A DNA stretch of 64,000 nucleotides from Trachythela sp. YZ-2020. Its lineage: Eukaryota; Cnidaria; Anthozoa; Malacalcyonacea; Clavulariidae. The first letter of the stretch is position 1; each line of letters starts with the position of its first letter. The notes under the pieces are model-generated. The model did no database searches, had not been told where the DNA came from, and saw only the letters and a list, made by a program, of their open reading frames with translations. Shown piece after piece: positions 31,386 through 42,257 of the stretch. The stretch spans positions 1,240,001-1,304,000 of the forward strand of contig JADLSH010000368.1 of assembly GCA_016169945.1 (NCBI GenBank), in the 5' to 3' direction. The translations under genes and the position numbers were made by a program.

Positions 31386-31517
31386 TTATTGAGAAGGTTC
31401 GTATTGTAGAACGCTTCGTTCAAAGTCTAGAAAATTTGTGTTTCTGTAAGTGTCTGGAAGAGAGTTCCATAATTTGGCTGCTAAATATGAGAGAGAATGT
31501 AAGCCATAACTGCATAA

Positions 31518-32224
31518 TGTATCAGCCAATTCCACCTGTGCCCATGCCCCCCAGGCCACCCCCGGGGGTGGGGCTATCGCAAATATTGTACGGCCCGGGG
31601 GTGGAGACTTAGCAACTTCGTACCCGGGATCTTTTCCCCGGGAATGCAAGCTAAAAATGGCGGACCACATTGCCGACCATGTTTTATCGTTATGTGATTA
31701 GCCGAATTCATATTAGGGACGGGAAACTCGTCTTAGACGGGAAACTCGTCTAATATGAATCCGGGGGCAGACGAGTTTCCCGTCTAACTTTCCCGTCCAA
31801 CTTTCCCGTCCAAACGGACGGGAAAGTTAGACGGGAATCCCATCTAGACGGGAAACTCGTCTTAAATCCGTCCCTAAATTCATATTCAGACGGGTTTTCA
31901 CAGACGAGTTTCCCGTCTAAGACGAGTTTCCCGTCCCTAATATGAATTCGGCTATTTTAAAGGGAAAGACGTCGATTTTGTGTGTAAATGGCTGCAAGAC
32001 AATTCTTGTACAACTAGCATTCTCTTCTTAATTTTACTATTAGCAGGACCTCAAACTACAGTCCGGGGGTGGGGATATAGCCCAACATTTTTTGCCCGGG
32101 CGCGGGGCTTTAGCATACTATGCCTTTCCCCGGGGTGGGAATTTAGCCACTGTCTTTCTAAATATGGTCAATGCCCGGGGGTCGGCCCGGGGGGGGATGG
32201 GCACAGGTGGAATTGACTGATACA
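31518..32224. mobile_element. PIF/Harbinger-type MITE with TAA TSD
   Basis: TIRs TGTATCAGCCAATTCCACC and the inverse of TGTATCAGTCAATTCCACC, with TAA on both sides (31,515-31,517 and 32,225-32,227). The G/C-rich interior contains repeated CCCGGGGGTGGGGA motifs in inverted halves. Removing it with one TAA rejoins the interrupted LINE frame (DNNLCSYG). A 3-bp TWA duplication is the PIF/Harbinger hallmark. It carries a nested palindrome at 31,701-31,952. Confidence 0.85.
31701..31952. mobile_element. GCCGAATTCATA palindromic MITE, copy 1
   Basis: Starts GCCGAATTCATATTAGGGA and ends with the inverse, flanked by TA. ACGGGAAACTCGTCT motifs are repeated in both orientations throughout, so the whole 252 bp folds on itself. 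A shorter copy is at 34,102-34,202. TA flanks suggest Tc1/mariner-type mobilisation. Confidence 0.85.
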
Positions 32225-32530
32225 TAAGTTGTTGTCTTCGGATGAGGTAAATAACAAAATGTAGTTACCACGTAAACCATATGGTGTATCCCGTGATGTG
32301 AACATATTTCTAATATATCCTGGACACTTAGGGATAAACAAACTTTTGTACAGTATGATCAAAAATTTCAAGCAAGATACTGTACGGAGAAGCATAGTCC
32401 TGCAGTACAAATTTAAGAATGCGCCTATTTAAAGCATCCATCTTGTCTGTATTGCGTGCACCACAAAAATGCCATACAGTTGAACAATAATCAAAGTTCG
32501 GCAAAATAAATGCCTTATACAGCTTAGCCT

Positions 32531-32990
32531 GCGAACAGGCCCTCTGTGTTAGAAAAGGAGGGCCTGCACGGAACTATGTGTTTTATTCGTTCCTCCCCTT
32601 TTCTCGCTAGCCAAACGCGAACCAATCAGCGTCGACCGGGTATAAATAAACAAAGACGTCAACTGTCAAATTGACGCGTGATACGTACAACGAAGAAATG
32701 TACACTAGATAATCCTATTAATGGAATACCGGCAAGCATACAAAAGTACGGATTGGATACATGTGGTGTAAAAGAGCGCTATTAAATTTATGGAAATGCT
32801 CAAAACTTGGATTAACAAAACAATTTGTAACAGATTATGTATGGGGGGGCGGGGGGGGGGTACGAAACATTTCATCACCTTTGAGGGGGTGTTAAATATT
32901 TTCCGACGCTTTTCGGGGGTGTGCCAAATTTTATGGTAGTATTTTGGAATACCCTTCACCCCCCCAGTACACATACTTTATGACCGGTCC
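32531..32990. other. Unmatched block within the LINE
   Basis: Interrupts LINE coding between 32,530 and about 32,995. Part of it (about 32,690-32,840, minus strand) reads FYTTCIQSVLLYACR, a post-RT LINE motif, so it may be a fragment of another LINE. G and C runs are present at 32,840 and 32,960. Borders not resolved. Confidence 0.4.
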
Positions 32991-33531
32991 CTTATTGATA
33001 TTCAGATAAACAGTTTTCCCAAGGATTAAAACTTGATGCTTGGTTTCATTAACAATCATTCCATTATGCCATTACCTTTGATTTGCAACTTGAACTTCGT
33101 GACATATACATTGTTCTAAAGCTCCATGGTCAATGTTAGAATGATATATTTGATGATCATCAGCATACGCATTCAGTTTTGCTTGTGTGACAAGATAGAA
33201 TAAGTCATTAATAAATATGTTAAAAAATGTAGGTCCCAAAACACTTCCCTGGAGGACTCCTCGTCTAATACCTGCCCAAGCAGAGACAGTGTCTCCGATC
33301 TTAACTCTTTGTTGTCGTTCGGATAGATAGTCCTTGACGGTAGCGCACAACTCTTCTCTTTTACGCCATAAGCCTTAAGCTTGGCCAAAATACATCATGC
33401 TGAATGACATCAAACGCTTTTGACAGGTCCATAGCCACTACCGCAACTAATTCCCCATTATCGCGCATTTTCCGCGAATCTTCAGTCAGCCGCAATAAAG
33501 CTGTCTCACAACTGTAACGATTGTTCCATAA

Positions 33532-35447
33532 TAGTCGGCCGGCCAAACTATCGAACGGTGCACGTTGATGGCAACTTTATGTTAATTAAAAGCCGGCAAC
33601 AAAGATATGCATACTCAGATAGATGTAGGGAATAAGGTTTGAGCTGTTGCCAAGCCGAAAAAAGAGTTTTTGAGTGAAAAATTGAGAGTTTTTAGGCTGC
33701 CTTCCCGCAACGTCGCGGCAACTAAACTTCAAACGATTGCCGAAAATTACGTTGCTATGCTACAAGTTTCTTTGCTCTGATTGGTCATCAATAACCTTCG
33801 CTTAATTAGTCGACCAATGAGCGAACGTAAAAGTGTGTGCACTTCCGGTTTTTGTATTAACGACATAAACAAACTGCGAAGATCGAGGGAATAACTTGCA
33901 AAATTTTACGATTTCAGCGATATTTAGGTACGTTTTTTCGTGTTAAAGCCATATACACTCCGTAAACATATTGTACTTCATTCAGCGACACTGACTTGGC
34001 CCTAGTGTGTCAAATTTATTTTATTGTTGTGCCAATACTTTGACTATTTTGTCAAGTATTTTTCAATGTTTAAATACAGCCAGAATCAAACTATAATATT
34101 AGCCGAATTCATATTAGGGACGGGAAACTCGTCTTAGACGGGAAACTCGTCTAATATGAATCCGGGGGCAGACGAGTTTCCCATCCCTAATATGAATTCG
34201 GCTATTGAGTGCTAAACATTTACAAAAATAAATGCTAAATTATAATATATTTATCGATGTTAGTATGGTCAAACATAAACAAAGATTTGGTAGACATTTG
34301 CAGCAATATAATCGGAGTTTCTTTTGCAAAACATTCACATACATTTTTTTGGTAATACATTCCAAATTAGTTGGGTTCATGAAGTCAATGCAATTTATTT
34401 GTGAGTTTAGTAGGGTTGAATTCGTTTGTGACTTTATTATGTCTAAATTTTGTAATATAAAGATTCCGTCTCTGTCATGTTTAAGAGTTAGGTCAACAAA
34501 ATATCATATTTTCCAATCTACTGTAGCACAACTTACTAGAATAATAATCACTGACACTGTGTATGCTTGCATGGTAATACCAATGACCTGCTCCTGTCAA
34601 TTTATATCGTATTCTTTTTTGACAGTCTTGTATAGACTTTTATAAAGCCAGCTTTTAGTTCAAATTGGCCTGTAATAGTTGTTTTCCTCAAAATTATAGA
34701 GTAACACTGGCCAAGTCTAGTTCACTCCAAGTTGCTTTATTTATTTTATATGGCAAATAAAATACATAGCCTTGAATTATGTGCGTTTCTTAATATATAA
34801 TCGCACGAAGTTTACGGCAAAATATATCAGTTGTGTATATTTTCTATTAGCTGTAATCCGTGAATTAGATTGTATTTATTAATCTAGACAACTACGAACA
34901 CTCAAATATCCTATAAAGGCAAGTACTAGGCAAGTAGAATCTAACTAAATAAGGTCGGAAGAAGTACGAAGAATTTTGGCACAAGAATAAAATAAATTTG
35001 ACACACAAGGGCCAAATCTGTGTCACTGAACAAAGTACAATATGTTTACGGAATATATATGGCTTTAAGACGAAAAATCTTACCTAAATATCGCTGAAAT
35101 CGTAAGATTTTGCAAGTTTCTTCCTCGGTCTTCTCAGTTTGTTTACATCGTGAATACAAAAACCGGAAATGCACACGCGTATACGTTCGCTCATTGGTCG
35201 ACTTATAAAGCGAACGTTATTGATGACCAATCAGAGTAAAGAAACTTGTAGCATAGCAACGTAATTACGTAAAACCTAAAAACTCTCGATTTTCATTTAA
35301 AAATTCCTTTTTCGGCTTGGCAACTACTCAAACCTTTTTCTCTACATCTATCTGAGTCTGAATATGTTTGTTGCCAGCTTCTAACACGAAGTTGCCACAA
35401 ACGTTTTTAATTTAGAGGCACTTTTTGATATCTTGGCCGGCCGACTA
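33532..35447. mobile_element. Fold-back element I, copy 1, TAA TSD
   Basis: Ends TAGTCGGCCGGCCAA and its inverse; TAA lies on both sides (33,529-33,531 and 35,448-35,450). The arms (about 33,532-34,040 and 34,970-35,447) are ~490-bp inverses; the centre is AT-rich and has no supported gene. It interrupts the LINE RT just before the residues RYSCETALLRL. A MITE is nested at 34,102. The frame at 34,232-34,645 is degraded in the other copy and is treated as non-coding. Confidence 0.88.
34102..34202. mobile_element. GCCGAATTCATA palindromic MITE, copy 2
   Basis: 101 bp, same ends as 31,701-31,952 and the same ACGGGAAACTCGTCT motifs, flanked by TA at 34,100-34,101 and 34,203-34,204. The second copy of element I at 59.2 kb lacks it, which confirms it as a later insertion. 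Confidence 0.9.
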
Positions 35448-35808
35448 TAAAATTCGTCCATTTGTGTGGCTAAAACTTCTCATATAATTATGTTGTTTAA
35501 CACAGGCAAAACTGTTACCGGCCTGTAGTTGATTTTACTAAATTCATCATCTTTTATAAATAATGGCGTTATTTTCCCCTTTTTCCAAGTACCCGGGAAT
35601 TAAACAGTTCTGATTAATGGAGGCATTCAAAATGTTAGCAATTGGCGTGGCTATTGCGTCCGCTGATTCTTTGACAAGCTTTGGTGACACCATGTCATAG
35701 CCACACGATTTTCGAACATTTATAGCTAAAAGTACATTTTTTACATGCACTTCATTTGTGTGATGAAATTCAAAACAAACAGTATTAAAGGCAAGCTCAT
35801 GTATCTAT

Positions 35809-36536
35809 CAGTGTCACCACTCCGAAATTTCACCAAACCCCAGATTCGACCAAAAAGATGAAAAAATACGCCAGATTTCATAAAAAATACCCCAGGTCAA
35901 ACAAACAAGCTGGATGTGGTCTGATTAGGGACGCGTAGGCTACTGAAGAGCTTGAAAATGATACTTTCGGCCACTGCAGTCCACGAAATACCGTAAACAT
36001 TATATTAATGATTAATATTTAATAATTTTATGATCCAGGCATCTAATTAACGCGATGTATATATATTGTCAAATCATATATGGTCAAATCGAATCGATTA
36101 ACATGGCGATTGATGAATTGATAATATATTTTGTGCCCTTTGTACTTTGCCACCCATGCACATTGCACATGCATTGCGATATTTGCGACGAAAACATGTG
36201 CAAAAAATGTCCACGTGCACCACGGTGCATGTACAGCACGTGCTGAACTAATACTTAGCTGCCTGCCTAACTTGGATTTTGAACTTGCGGGTTTAGTAGG
36301 TTTACTATAATTATATTCCTAATTAGCTCTAAAGAGATTGTTTTCGTGACCTTATACGGTAAGGATATCCATATTTAGACAGGTTTTAAACAAAGTCGTG
36401 TGCGTTTTCGAAACCAGGAATTTCACTTGGGTTTTCGGGCAAAATTACCCCAGACTTTTGAACCAAAACCCCAGAACCCCAGAAAATTGTCAAAAACCCC
36501 AGATCTAGCGGAAAAACCCCATGGCTGGCAACACTG
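35809..36536. mobile_element. hAT-like non-autonomous element, 8-bp TSD
   Basis: Ends CAGTGTCACCACTCC and inverse of CAGTGTTGCCAGCC. The flanks GTATCTAT (35,801-35,808) and GAATCTAT (36,537-36,544) agree at 7 of 8 positions. Subterminal ACCCCAGA motifs occur at both sides. A short frame near 36,055-36,246 is cysteine/histidine-rich (HMHCDICDENMCKKC) but has no known family and no start context. Confidence 0.75.
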
Positions 36537-37069
36537 GAATCTATTACGTTGATGAACGCTTTTAATGCTTGGATGGTTCACAAAGTAAAACAATTATCAC
36601 TTCTTACATAAATCATAAATCCTCCCCCGCCGGCCTTCCTATCGCTACGACAAAAACGATAGCCATCGATTCGAATGTGACTATCAGGAAAGCTCGCATC
36701 AATCTTGGTCTCAGAAAAAACAAACACGTCGGATCTACCAGAAAGTAGCCATGTTTTGACCTCGCAAAATTTAAATCCACCAATACTATTTGCATTTATA
36801 TGCCCGATCTTGAAGTTTTTAGGATAGTATGCTGTCATAATCAGTCCAAACTGATGTAATGTCTTGCTCGTCTAAGGATGAGTTAGCATTAGAACCATAA
36901 CTAGAGTTTAGAACCATAACTAGAACCATAATTAGAACCATAACTAGAGCTTGTATTAGAAAAGGGAAACTCTTGTAGTATTTCTAAGCACGACCGGCAG
37001 GTATGTGAGATATTGTCTGATAATTTCATTTACCTATACTGTTTAGGTAGCACGCCTCCACATAAAACA

Positions 37070-37471
37070 CTACCCATCACACTTTGTCGCTCGATGATTT
37101 TTAGCAACAACTCGGCCACACTCTGTACATGTTTGTGTCGATTGAGGTCCAGGATTAGGACTAATGTCTCCACACATACGAAGGTACTCAAAATTAAAAG
37201 TCGCCGAGCAGTTACTATAGAACGGTACTCTCGACTTAGCATATCTAGTTCTTGTTAATAGCCGATAATCTCGATTAAAAACACTCCTAGGAATCCATAG
37301 TTGCGCGTTTTCCCCTATAAATAACCAATTGCTGGATTTTATGCAAGTATTGCTGTATTTATCAGGTTCAAAAGCACACAAAAGAACACATACCAACGCT
37401 GAAAACAAGAGCCTGCTCCAAGCGTGACTGACCGCCATCTTTAGGATCCTCTCTGTTGCACAACAGAACAA
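37070..37471 (-). pseudogene. LINE N-terminal ORF with 2A-like motif and zinc-finger start
   Basis: The frame opens with MFCCATERI and a hydrophobic segment (LLFSALVCVLLCAF, residues 20-33) resembling a signal sequence. Near residue 103 is MCGDISPNPGP, matching the G-D-x-x-x-N-P-G-P core of 2A ribosome-skipping peptides, with Ser-Pro where canonical 2As have Glu-x. A Cys-rich start (CTECGRVV..CDG) of a PHD/RING-like finger follows before the copy decays. 2A-like sequences at the N-termini of APE-type LINEs are known from aquatic invertebrates. 36,888-36,950 downstream contains five TAGAACCATAAC-type repeats. Confidence 0.75.
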
Positions 37472-37793
37472 CAGTAGATTGCCGCCATATTGGCTTCACT
37501 TGGCCCCAAACAGAGCAATATACAATACTCTATCTACATAATATAATATACCGAGAGACGTTCGGCGTGCTTACCAGTCCTAACGACGTAACTAGAAATA
37601 CTTTACTCTGGGCACGTGGAATCTCCAGGCAGACTCCAGGCTAAAGTAAGTAGGCGAATCGAAGTAGCTTGCACCACCTTACCGTCTAAATAGTGTGTTC
37701 GTAGGCTACATCCAAGCCCAAGTTGAAGTGCTAGATTGGAAATGTAATAAATCGAACATTTAACACACAGACAGTCATACAATATGAGTTTAC

Positions 37794-37947
37794 CTGTTAA
37801 TGTCCGTCCAGCATTGAATTCATCTAGAAATGTCGGCAACATTACGCCAAAATTCCCTATTGTCCCCAACAAAAATATATTTATCAAAAAGGAACATGTA
37901 CAAATGATCATTCCTTTGTACCTTGTGCATGCTTCTGTATCAGCCAT
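37794..37947 (-). CDS. First coding exon of a monocarboxylate-transporter-like (SLC16/MFS) gene
   Basis: Minus strand, ATG at 37,947. It encodes MADTEACTRYKG, then a membrane segment (MIICTCSFLINIFLLGTIG) and NFGVMLPTFLDEF.AGRT, which fits transmembrane helix 1 and the following loop of SLC16-type transporters, in which FGV-x-LP/xF-x-EF is typical. The exon stops at ACAG|GTAAAC (37,793), a good donor in phase 1. Later exons are not found further along the minus strand in this window, where LINE sequence starts at 37,471. So this is an orphan first exon: a gene fragment, a retained exon of a broken gene, or a gene whose next exons are beyond 31 kb. Confidence 0.6.
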
Positions 37948-38059
37948 GTTTCAATATATCTAAACTTTATTTTAATATAAGTGGCGAGTGACAAGGGAGT
38001 AATTTTAAGTGGCGAGTTGACAAGGGAGCGATTTTCTTGCGGTCTGGGCATAGAATAGG

Positions 38060-38214
38060 AAATGACTAGAAGGCATGAGGACCCGCCCGGGGTTAGGATA
38101 AAACGCGGATACGGACGGATGGACGAGTGGCGGACGGACGAACGGATGGGTGGCGGACGGACGGACCGACGGATGACTTCAATTGTCATGCAACGCTATT
38201 TTAAAGTCATAAAG
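38060..38214 (+). repeat. CGGACGGA-rich flank of hairpin array
   Basis: GGATAAAACGCGGATACGGACGG followed by repeats of GGACGGACG and GATGACTTCAATTGTCATGCAACG. Its inverse is at 41,745-41,865. Imperfect tetranucleotide repeats of CGGA. Confidence 0.9.
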
Positions 38215-38785
38215 TCACCCTTTCGGGTAAAACGCGGATATGCTATAGAAAATGCTTCTCGGGCCTTTTAAAGTCATATCCGCGTTTTACCCTTTCGGGT
38301 AAAACGCGGATATGCTATAGAAAATGCTTCTCGGGCCTTTTAAAGTCATATCCGCGTTTTACCCTTTCGAGTAAAACGCGGATATGCTATAGAAAATGCT
38401 TCTCGTGCCTTTTAAAGTCATATCCGCGTTTTATCCTTTCGGGTAAAACGCGGATATGCTATAGAAAATGCTTCTCGTGCCTTTTAAAGTCATATCCGCG
38501 TTTTACCCTTTCGGGTAAAACGCGGATATGGTATAGAAAATGCTTCTCGGGCCTTTTAAAGTCATATCCGCGTTTTATCCTGATATGCGCGAAGTCATAT
38601 CCGCGTTTTACCCTTTCGGGTAAAACGCGGATATGCTATAGAAAATGCTTCTCGTGCCTTTTAAAGTCATATCCGCGTTTTATCCTTTCGGGTAAAACGC
38701 GGATATGGTATAGAAAATGCTTCTCGTGCCTTTTAAAGTCATATCCGCGTTTTACCCTTTCGGGTAAAACGCGGATATGGCAACT
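38215..38785. repeat. Tandem array of a self-complementary 72-bp unit
   Basis: About eight units. Each has TAAAACGCGGATATG, GCTATAGAAAATGCTTCTCG, CCTTTTAAAGT, CATATCCGCGTTTTA and CCCTTTCGGG. The first and fourth blocks are exact inverses, so adjacent and internal stems can form. Unit starts are at 38,221, 38,293, 38,365, 38,437, 38,509, about 38,612, 38,684 and 38,757; one unit is rearranged near 38,580. A single unit stands at 41,690-41,745 on the other side of the LINE. Confidence 0.95.
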
Positions 38786-40912
38786 TCAACTTCAACTTCA
38801 ACTTTTTAAACACGGTACTATTTCACAGTATATTAAAATATATTATTTACAAAAACAACCAGAAAAAGTGATCTTCCAATAGGCCGTGTGCTAACTACTA
38901 TAAATATAAAAGAATTTTATAACTTAACATTATATCAATCTACATTGTTTTACCCCACTCTTAAAAGTTGCTACACTTCATAGCGACTTCAGGTCAATTG
39001 GGAGAGCATTCCAAGTCTCCACACCTCTGTAGCCCAATGATTTTTTCATAGCATTAGTATTTGGCATTGGTAATGTATAATTAAATTCACTATGCCTAGT
39101 GTTATGATTATGGACTTCTTGTGTATTGATGAAAATATCCTGCAGGTAGTTTGGAACCATTTTATGTTTAATCTTATACATTAATGTAGCAAGTTGTTGT
39201 TCCCTTCTTGTTTGCAGATCTGAAATTCCTGCCTTGATTAGAATATCTTTTGATCGCGTTTCATATCCTTCGCGGGTAATAATACGAAACGCTCTATTTT
39301 GGAGACGCTGAAGTTTATCTGATAAAACTGACCTTTCCTAGGCAACCCCAAACTTGCGAGCAATAATCAAAGTGTGGTTGGATTATTGATTTATAAACAG
39401 TTATTAGAGTATTATAATCAACAATATCCCGCAGTCTTCTAATAATGCTGAGTCCTGAGTTAACTTTTTTTGTAATTTTTTCAACTTGGGCCGACCAGCA
39501 TAAAGTATCATCAATCATTAGGCCAAGCGACTTGGTCGCATTAACCTTTTTAATCTCTGTGCCTCTCACACAAATTGAAGGTTCTTGGACTATTTGGCCA
39601 AGTCGCTTATTGCTACCTATAACCATGAATTCTGTTTTTTTATTGTTCAAAGTTAATTTATTAGCTGACATCCAAGTCGAAACATTTATTAAATCTGTGT
39701 TAAGATTCTCTAAGATCACATTGATATAGCTATTAGATGTTGCAATTTGGGTGTCATCGGCAAACATATCTGGTCTAGTGTGTCTTAAACATGTTGGAAA
39801 ATCATTAATATAGATCAAAAACAATAATGGGCCTAATCCCGAGCCTTGTGGTATTCCGGTCTTCACGGTTAGGGGGTCTGACAGGTGACCATTTACTTGA
39901 CAATATTGGATTCGGTCTGATAGATATGATCGCAACCAACAGAGTGCCATGCCTTTTATGCCATAAATTTTTAATTTTTTTTGAAGAATGTCGTGGTCAA
40001 CAGTATCAAAGGCCTTTTTTAAATCTAAAAATACAACTCCATTTAATTGTCCTACGTCCATGTTTTGGTACCATCTATTAGTGATATCTAATAGAGCTGT
40101 GGTTGTTGAATGACATGGTCTAAAGCCGTGTTGGGAATTTGTTAGTAGGTTTGAAGCTATAAGATAGTCATATAATTGGTTATGTATCAGTTTCTCCATA
40201 ATCTTCGCTATAATTGAAATAACAAATATCGGTCTGTAATTTTCCATATCGTGCTTAGCTCCTGTTTTGTGTATTGGAGCTACCCTAGCGACTTTCCAAT
40301 CAGATGGGAATATACCAGTTGCGATTGATTGATTAAAAATTGATACAATTGATGGAGTAATTGCTGGAGCTGCGATTTTCAAAATTTTTGCTGAAATTCC
40401 ATCGATGCCGGATGCTTTAGAGGCAACCAATCCCTGAAGTAAACCTAATATTTCTGGTTCTGTAATTTCTCTAAAACAGGTTAACTGATTTACTGAATTT
40501 TGAACGTCGCTAAGATAACTTTCAGGAGTTACATTTGATTGGGGTATATCATTCGAAAGCTTGTCTCCCATTTCTACAAAATGCTTATTAAATGCATTTG
40601 AGATGTTTATCGGATCAGTAATTTCAACAGAATCAATTCTCACTTCTAGAACTGTATTCTCTTTTTTAGACTTATTAATTAACTCATTAATCGTTTTCCA
40701 GGTTTTTTTAAGATCACCTTGGTTATTATGTAATTTATTTTGATAATGACTGCGGATTGTATCTTTCACTAGTTTATTATAACGATTTCTTGCATGGCGG
40801 TAGTCGGACCAGTCAGTCATAGACTTTGATAACACTGCTTTGCGTTTTAAATATGTCTTCTCCCGCTTTTTTAAAATAAGATCATTCGTTAACCACGGTA
40901 TGCTTCTCGTTT
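38786..40912 (-). pseudogene. LINE (CR1/L2-like), 5'-truncated, RT largely intact
   Basis: The main minus-strand frame (39,315-40,919) shows SIPWLTNDLILKKREKTY (linker), KASGIDGISAKILK, VFLDLKKAFDTVDHDIL (first Asp), TGIPQGSGLGPLLFLIYIND and MFADDTQIATSN (catalytic pair). Stop and frameshift near 39,335 separate the C-terminus (38,978-39,314, SLGYRGVETWNALPIDLK). The 3' end is (GAAGTT)n at 38,786-38,808 next to AAAGTTT. The endonuclease is absent: the copy starts in the endonuclease-RT linker, where it meets the kinase fragment. Shares its 3'-end core (CGTGTTTAAA-AAAGTT) with LINEs at 44.9 and 63.8 kb. Confidence 0.93.
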
Positions 40913-41471
40913 TCACCAAAGTCTGTCAGCTTACAGATGAGTGGTTTCACAGAAGCCATACGGTCGACTATTTCTGCGTCGGTCAGTCGATTGTAATGGT
41001 GGTTAGACACCAAAACATTTTCAGGTTTCAGATCACGGTGGGTAATACTGTTTTCGTGTAGGTATTTCAAACCCGACGCGATGTCCAAAGACGAATGAAT
41101 AAATACAGAGCAATGTATTCCGTCGCAACTAGATTCTTCGCAAACTGCTAAGAAGTTTGCTAGGCTATGTACCCTGATATCATTTCCAATTGGATTAAAA
41201 TCAAAATATACATATTCTAGCAGTACAGCATATTTGTCAAGACAAACTCCTTTAAATTCCACAATGTTTGGATGCTGTAATTTACTGAGAATTTTACCAC
41301 AATTTTTGAGCCATTTTCTGGCAGCATCGCCGTAAACACAACCGCGGAACCACCTTCGCCAATTTCATCTTTATCGATGAGGCATCGATATGAGTATTGG
41401 GGCAATCCAGAGGTATCTACCGTTTCACCAGTAGGCTCGCGAATTTTGCCCAAGCTACCAAAAAATGACAT
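40905..41471 (-). pseudogene. Ser/Thr protein kinase fragment cut by a LINE
   Basis: Minus strand from ATG 41,471. Residues MSFFGSLGKI lead to a glycine loop DEIGEGGSAVVFTA, the ATP-binding lysine in SKIVVKF, then, in the next frame, ILSKLQHPNIVEFKG, a hinge region, GLKYLHEN, the catalytic loop THRDLKPENVLVSN and LTDFGE. Invariant K, HRD and DFG are present. The alpha-C helix between VVK and ILSKL is lost in a small deletion with frameshift, and the C-lobe after DFG is replaced by the LINE at about 40,912. HRDLKPEN indicates a Ser/Thr-type kinase; subfamily not recognised. It sits between the inverted CGGACGGA blocks (38.1 and 41.8 kb), so it may have been carried by that element. Confidence 0.85.
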
Positions 41472-41639
41472 TTTGAACTTTGATGTATCTCACATCATGC
41501 TCGCATGCGGCATGTGGCGGTCGGCGAATTAAGGAAGGAAGTTTAACGCGTTTGTCTGGACTGTTGCTTCAGTATGTGTGAGTGTGATGAAATTGTATCC
41601 ATCTATGTGTCTCCACCTGAAATATGAAACCTTTGATAT

Positions 41640-41870
41640 ACCGATACCCACCTATACGCGTTTTATCATGCCTGCGAAAAGTCTAAAAGGCACGAGAAGC
41701 ATTTTCTATACCATATCCGCGTTTTACCCGAAAGGGTAAAACGCGTATATGTATTTTAAATATCGTTGCATGACAATTGAAGTCATCCGTCCGTCCGTCC
41801 GCCACCCATCCGCCCGTCCGTCCGTCCGCCACTCATCCGTCCGTCCGTATCCGCGTTTTATCCTAACCCA
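41640..41870 (-). repeat. Inverted partner of the hairpin-array flank
   Basis: Carries one hairpin unit (CCATATCCGCGTTTTACCC..GGGTAAAACGCG), then ATGACAATTGAAGTCATCC and CCGTCCGTCCGCC repeats, the inverse of 38,060-38,240. Confidence 0.9.
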
Positions 41871-42000
41871 CTTTTGCGCCTTCAAGGCCAGCCTCGTACC
41901 CAGGCGCAAAAGAGAGAAAAAAAGCACTACTCCAGTGTTTTATATAGATCAGTGGTTATGCTGAGCGAGCGCGCGGGGGTGCTTGGGGAGGACGCGACGG

Positions 42001-42120
42001 GAATTAGGGTTACAATTCCATGACACGCACGAAATAGGGTTAGGGATTGGGTCTGGATTGGGGTCAAGATCAAAGAGAAATATTCGTGATTGCGTGTCAT
42101 GGAATTATAACCGGAATTAG
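42001..42120. repeat. ~120-bp hairpin with telomere-like loop
   Basis: ATTCCATGACACGCA pairs with TGCGTGTCATGGAAT; the loop holds AGGGTTAGGGATTGGG. Confidence 0.85.
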
Positions 42121-42257
42121 TTGCGCCTGGCAGAAAATGTCCGATATCTGATGAATGTATGTCGATAAGTGAAGAATCGAATATATCCGCGTAAATCAAC
42201 CCGTTTTTTATGCGTTTAAGCATTTTCCTCGTTTATTTACTCATTCTTTATCCATCC

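Larger units (their letters stand above)
31386..37471 (-). pseudogene. Full-span LINE with 2A-like N-terminus, split by at least three insertions
   Basis: Minus-strand pieces in order: an N-terminal ORF (37,070-37,471); an APE-type endonuclease start (36,578-36,838, KIGHINANSIGGFKF); RT fingers (35,547-35,750); RT palm (33,072-33,546) with AMDLSKAFDVIQHDV, GVLQGSVLGP and AYADDHQIYH; a post-RT region (32,225-32,530, AFILPNFDYCSTVW); and the C-terminus (31,386-31,514, LSYLAAKLWNSLPDTYRN). DNA elements interrupt it at 31,518-32,224, 33,532-35,447 and 35,809-36,536, and a further unexplained block lies at 32,531-32,990. More than 200 residues between the endonuclease start and the RT are missing. 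CR1/L2-like by sequence character. The empty sites at the TAA duplications read back in frame, so these insertions hit coding sequence. Confidence 0.9.

Noticed and set aside
34232..34645. 137-residue frame in fold-back I
   Set aside because: The homologous stretch at 59.8-60.1 kb is interrupted, which argues against coding constraint.
38215..38785. CRISPR-like array
   Set aside because: Units are contiguous and nearly identical throughout, with no unique spacers, and the context is eukaryotic.
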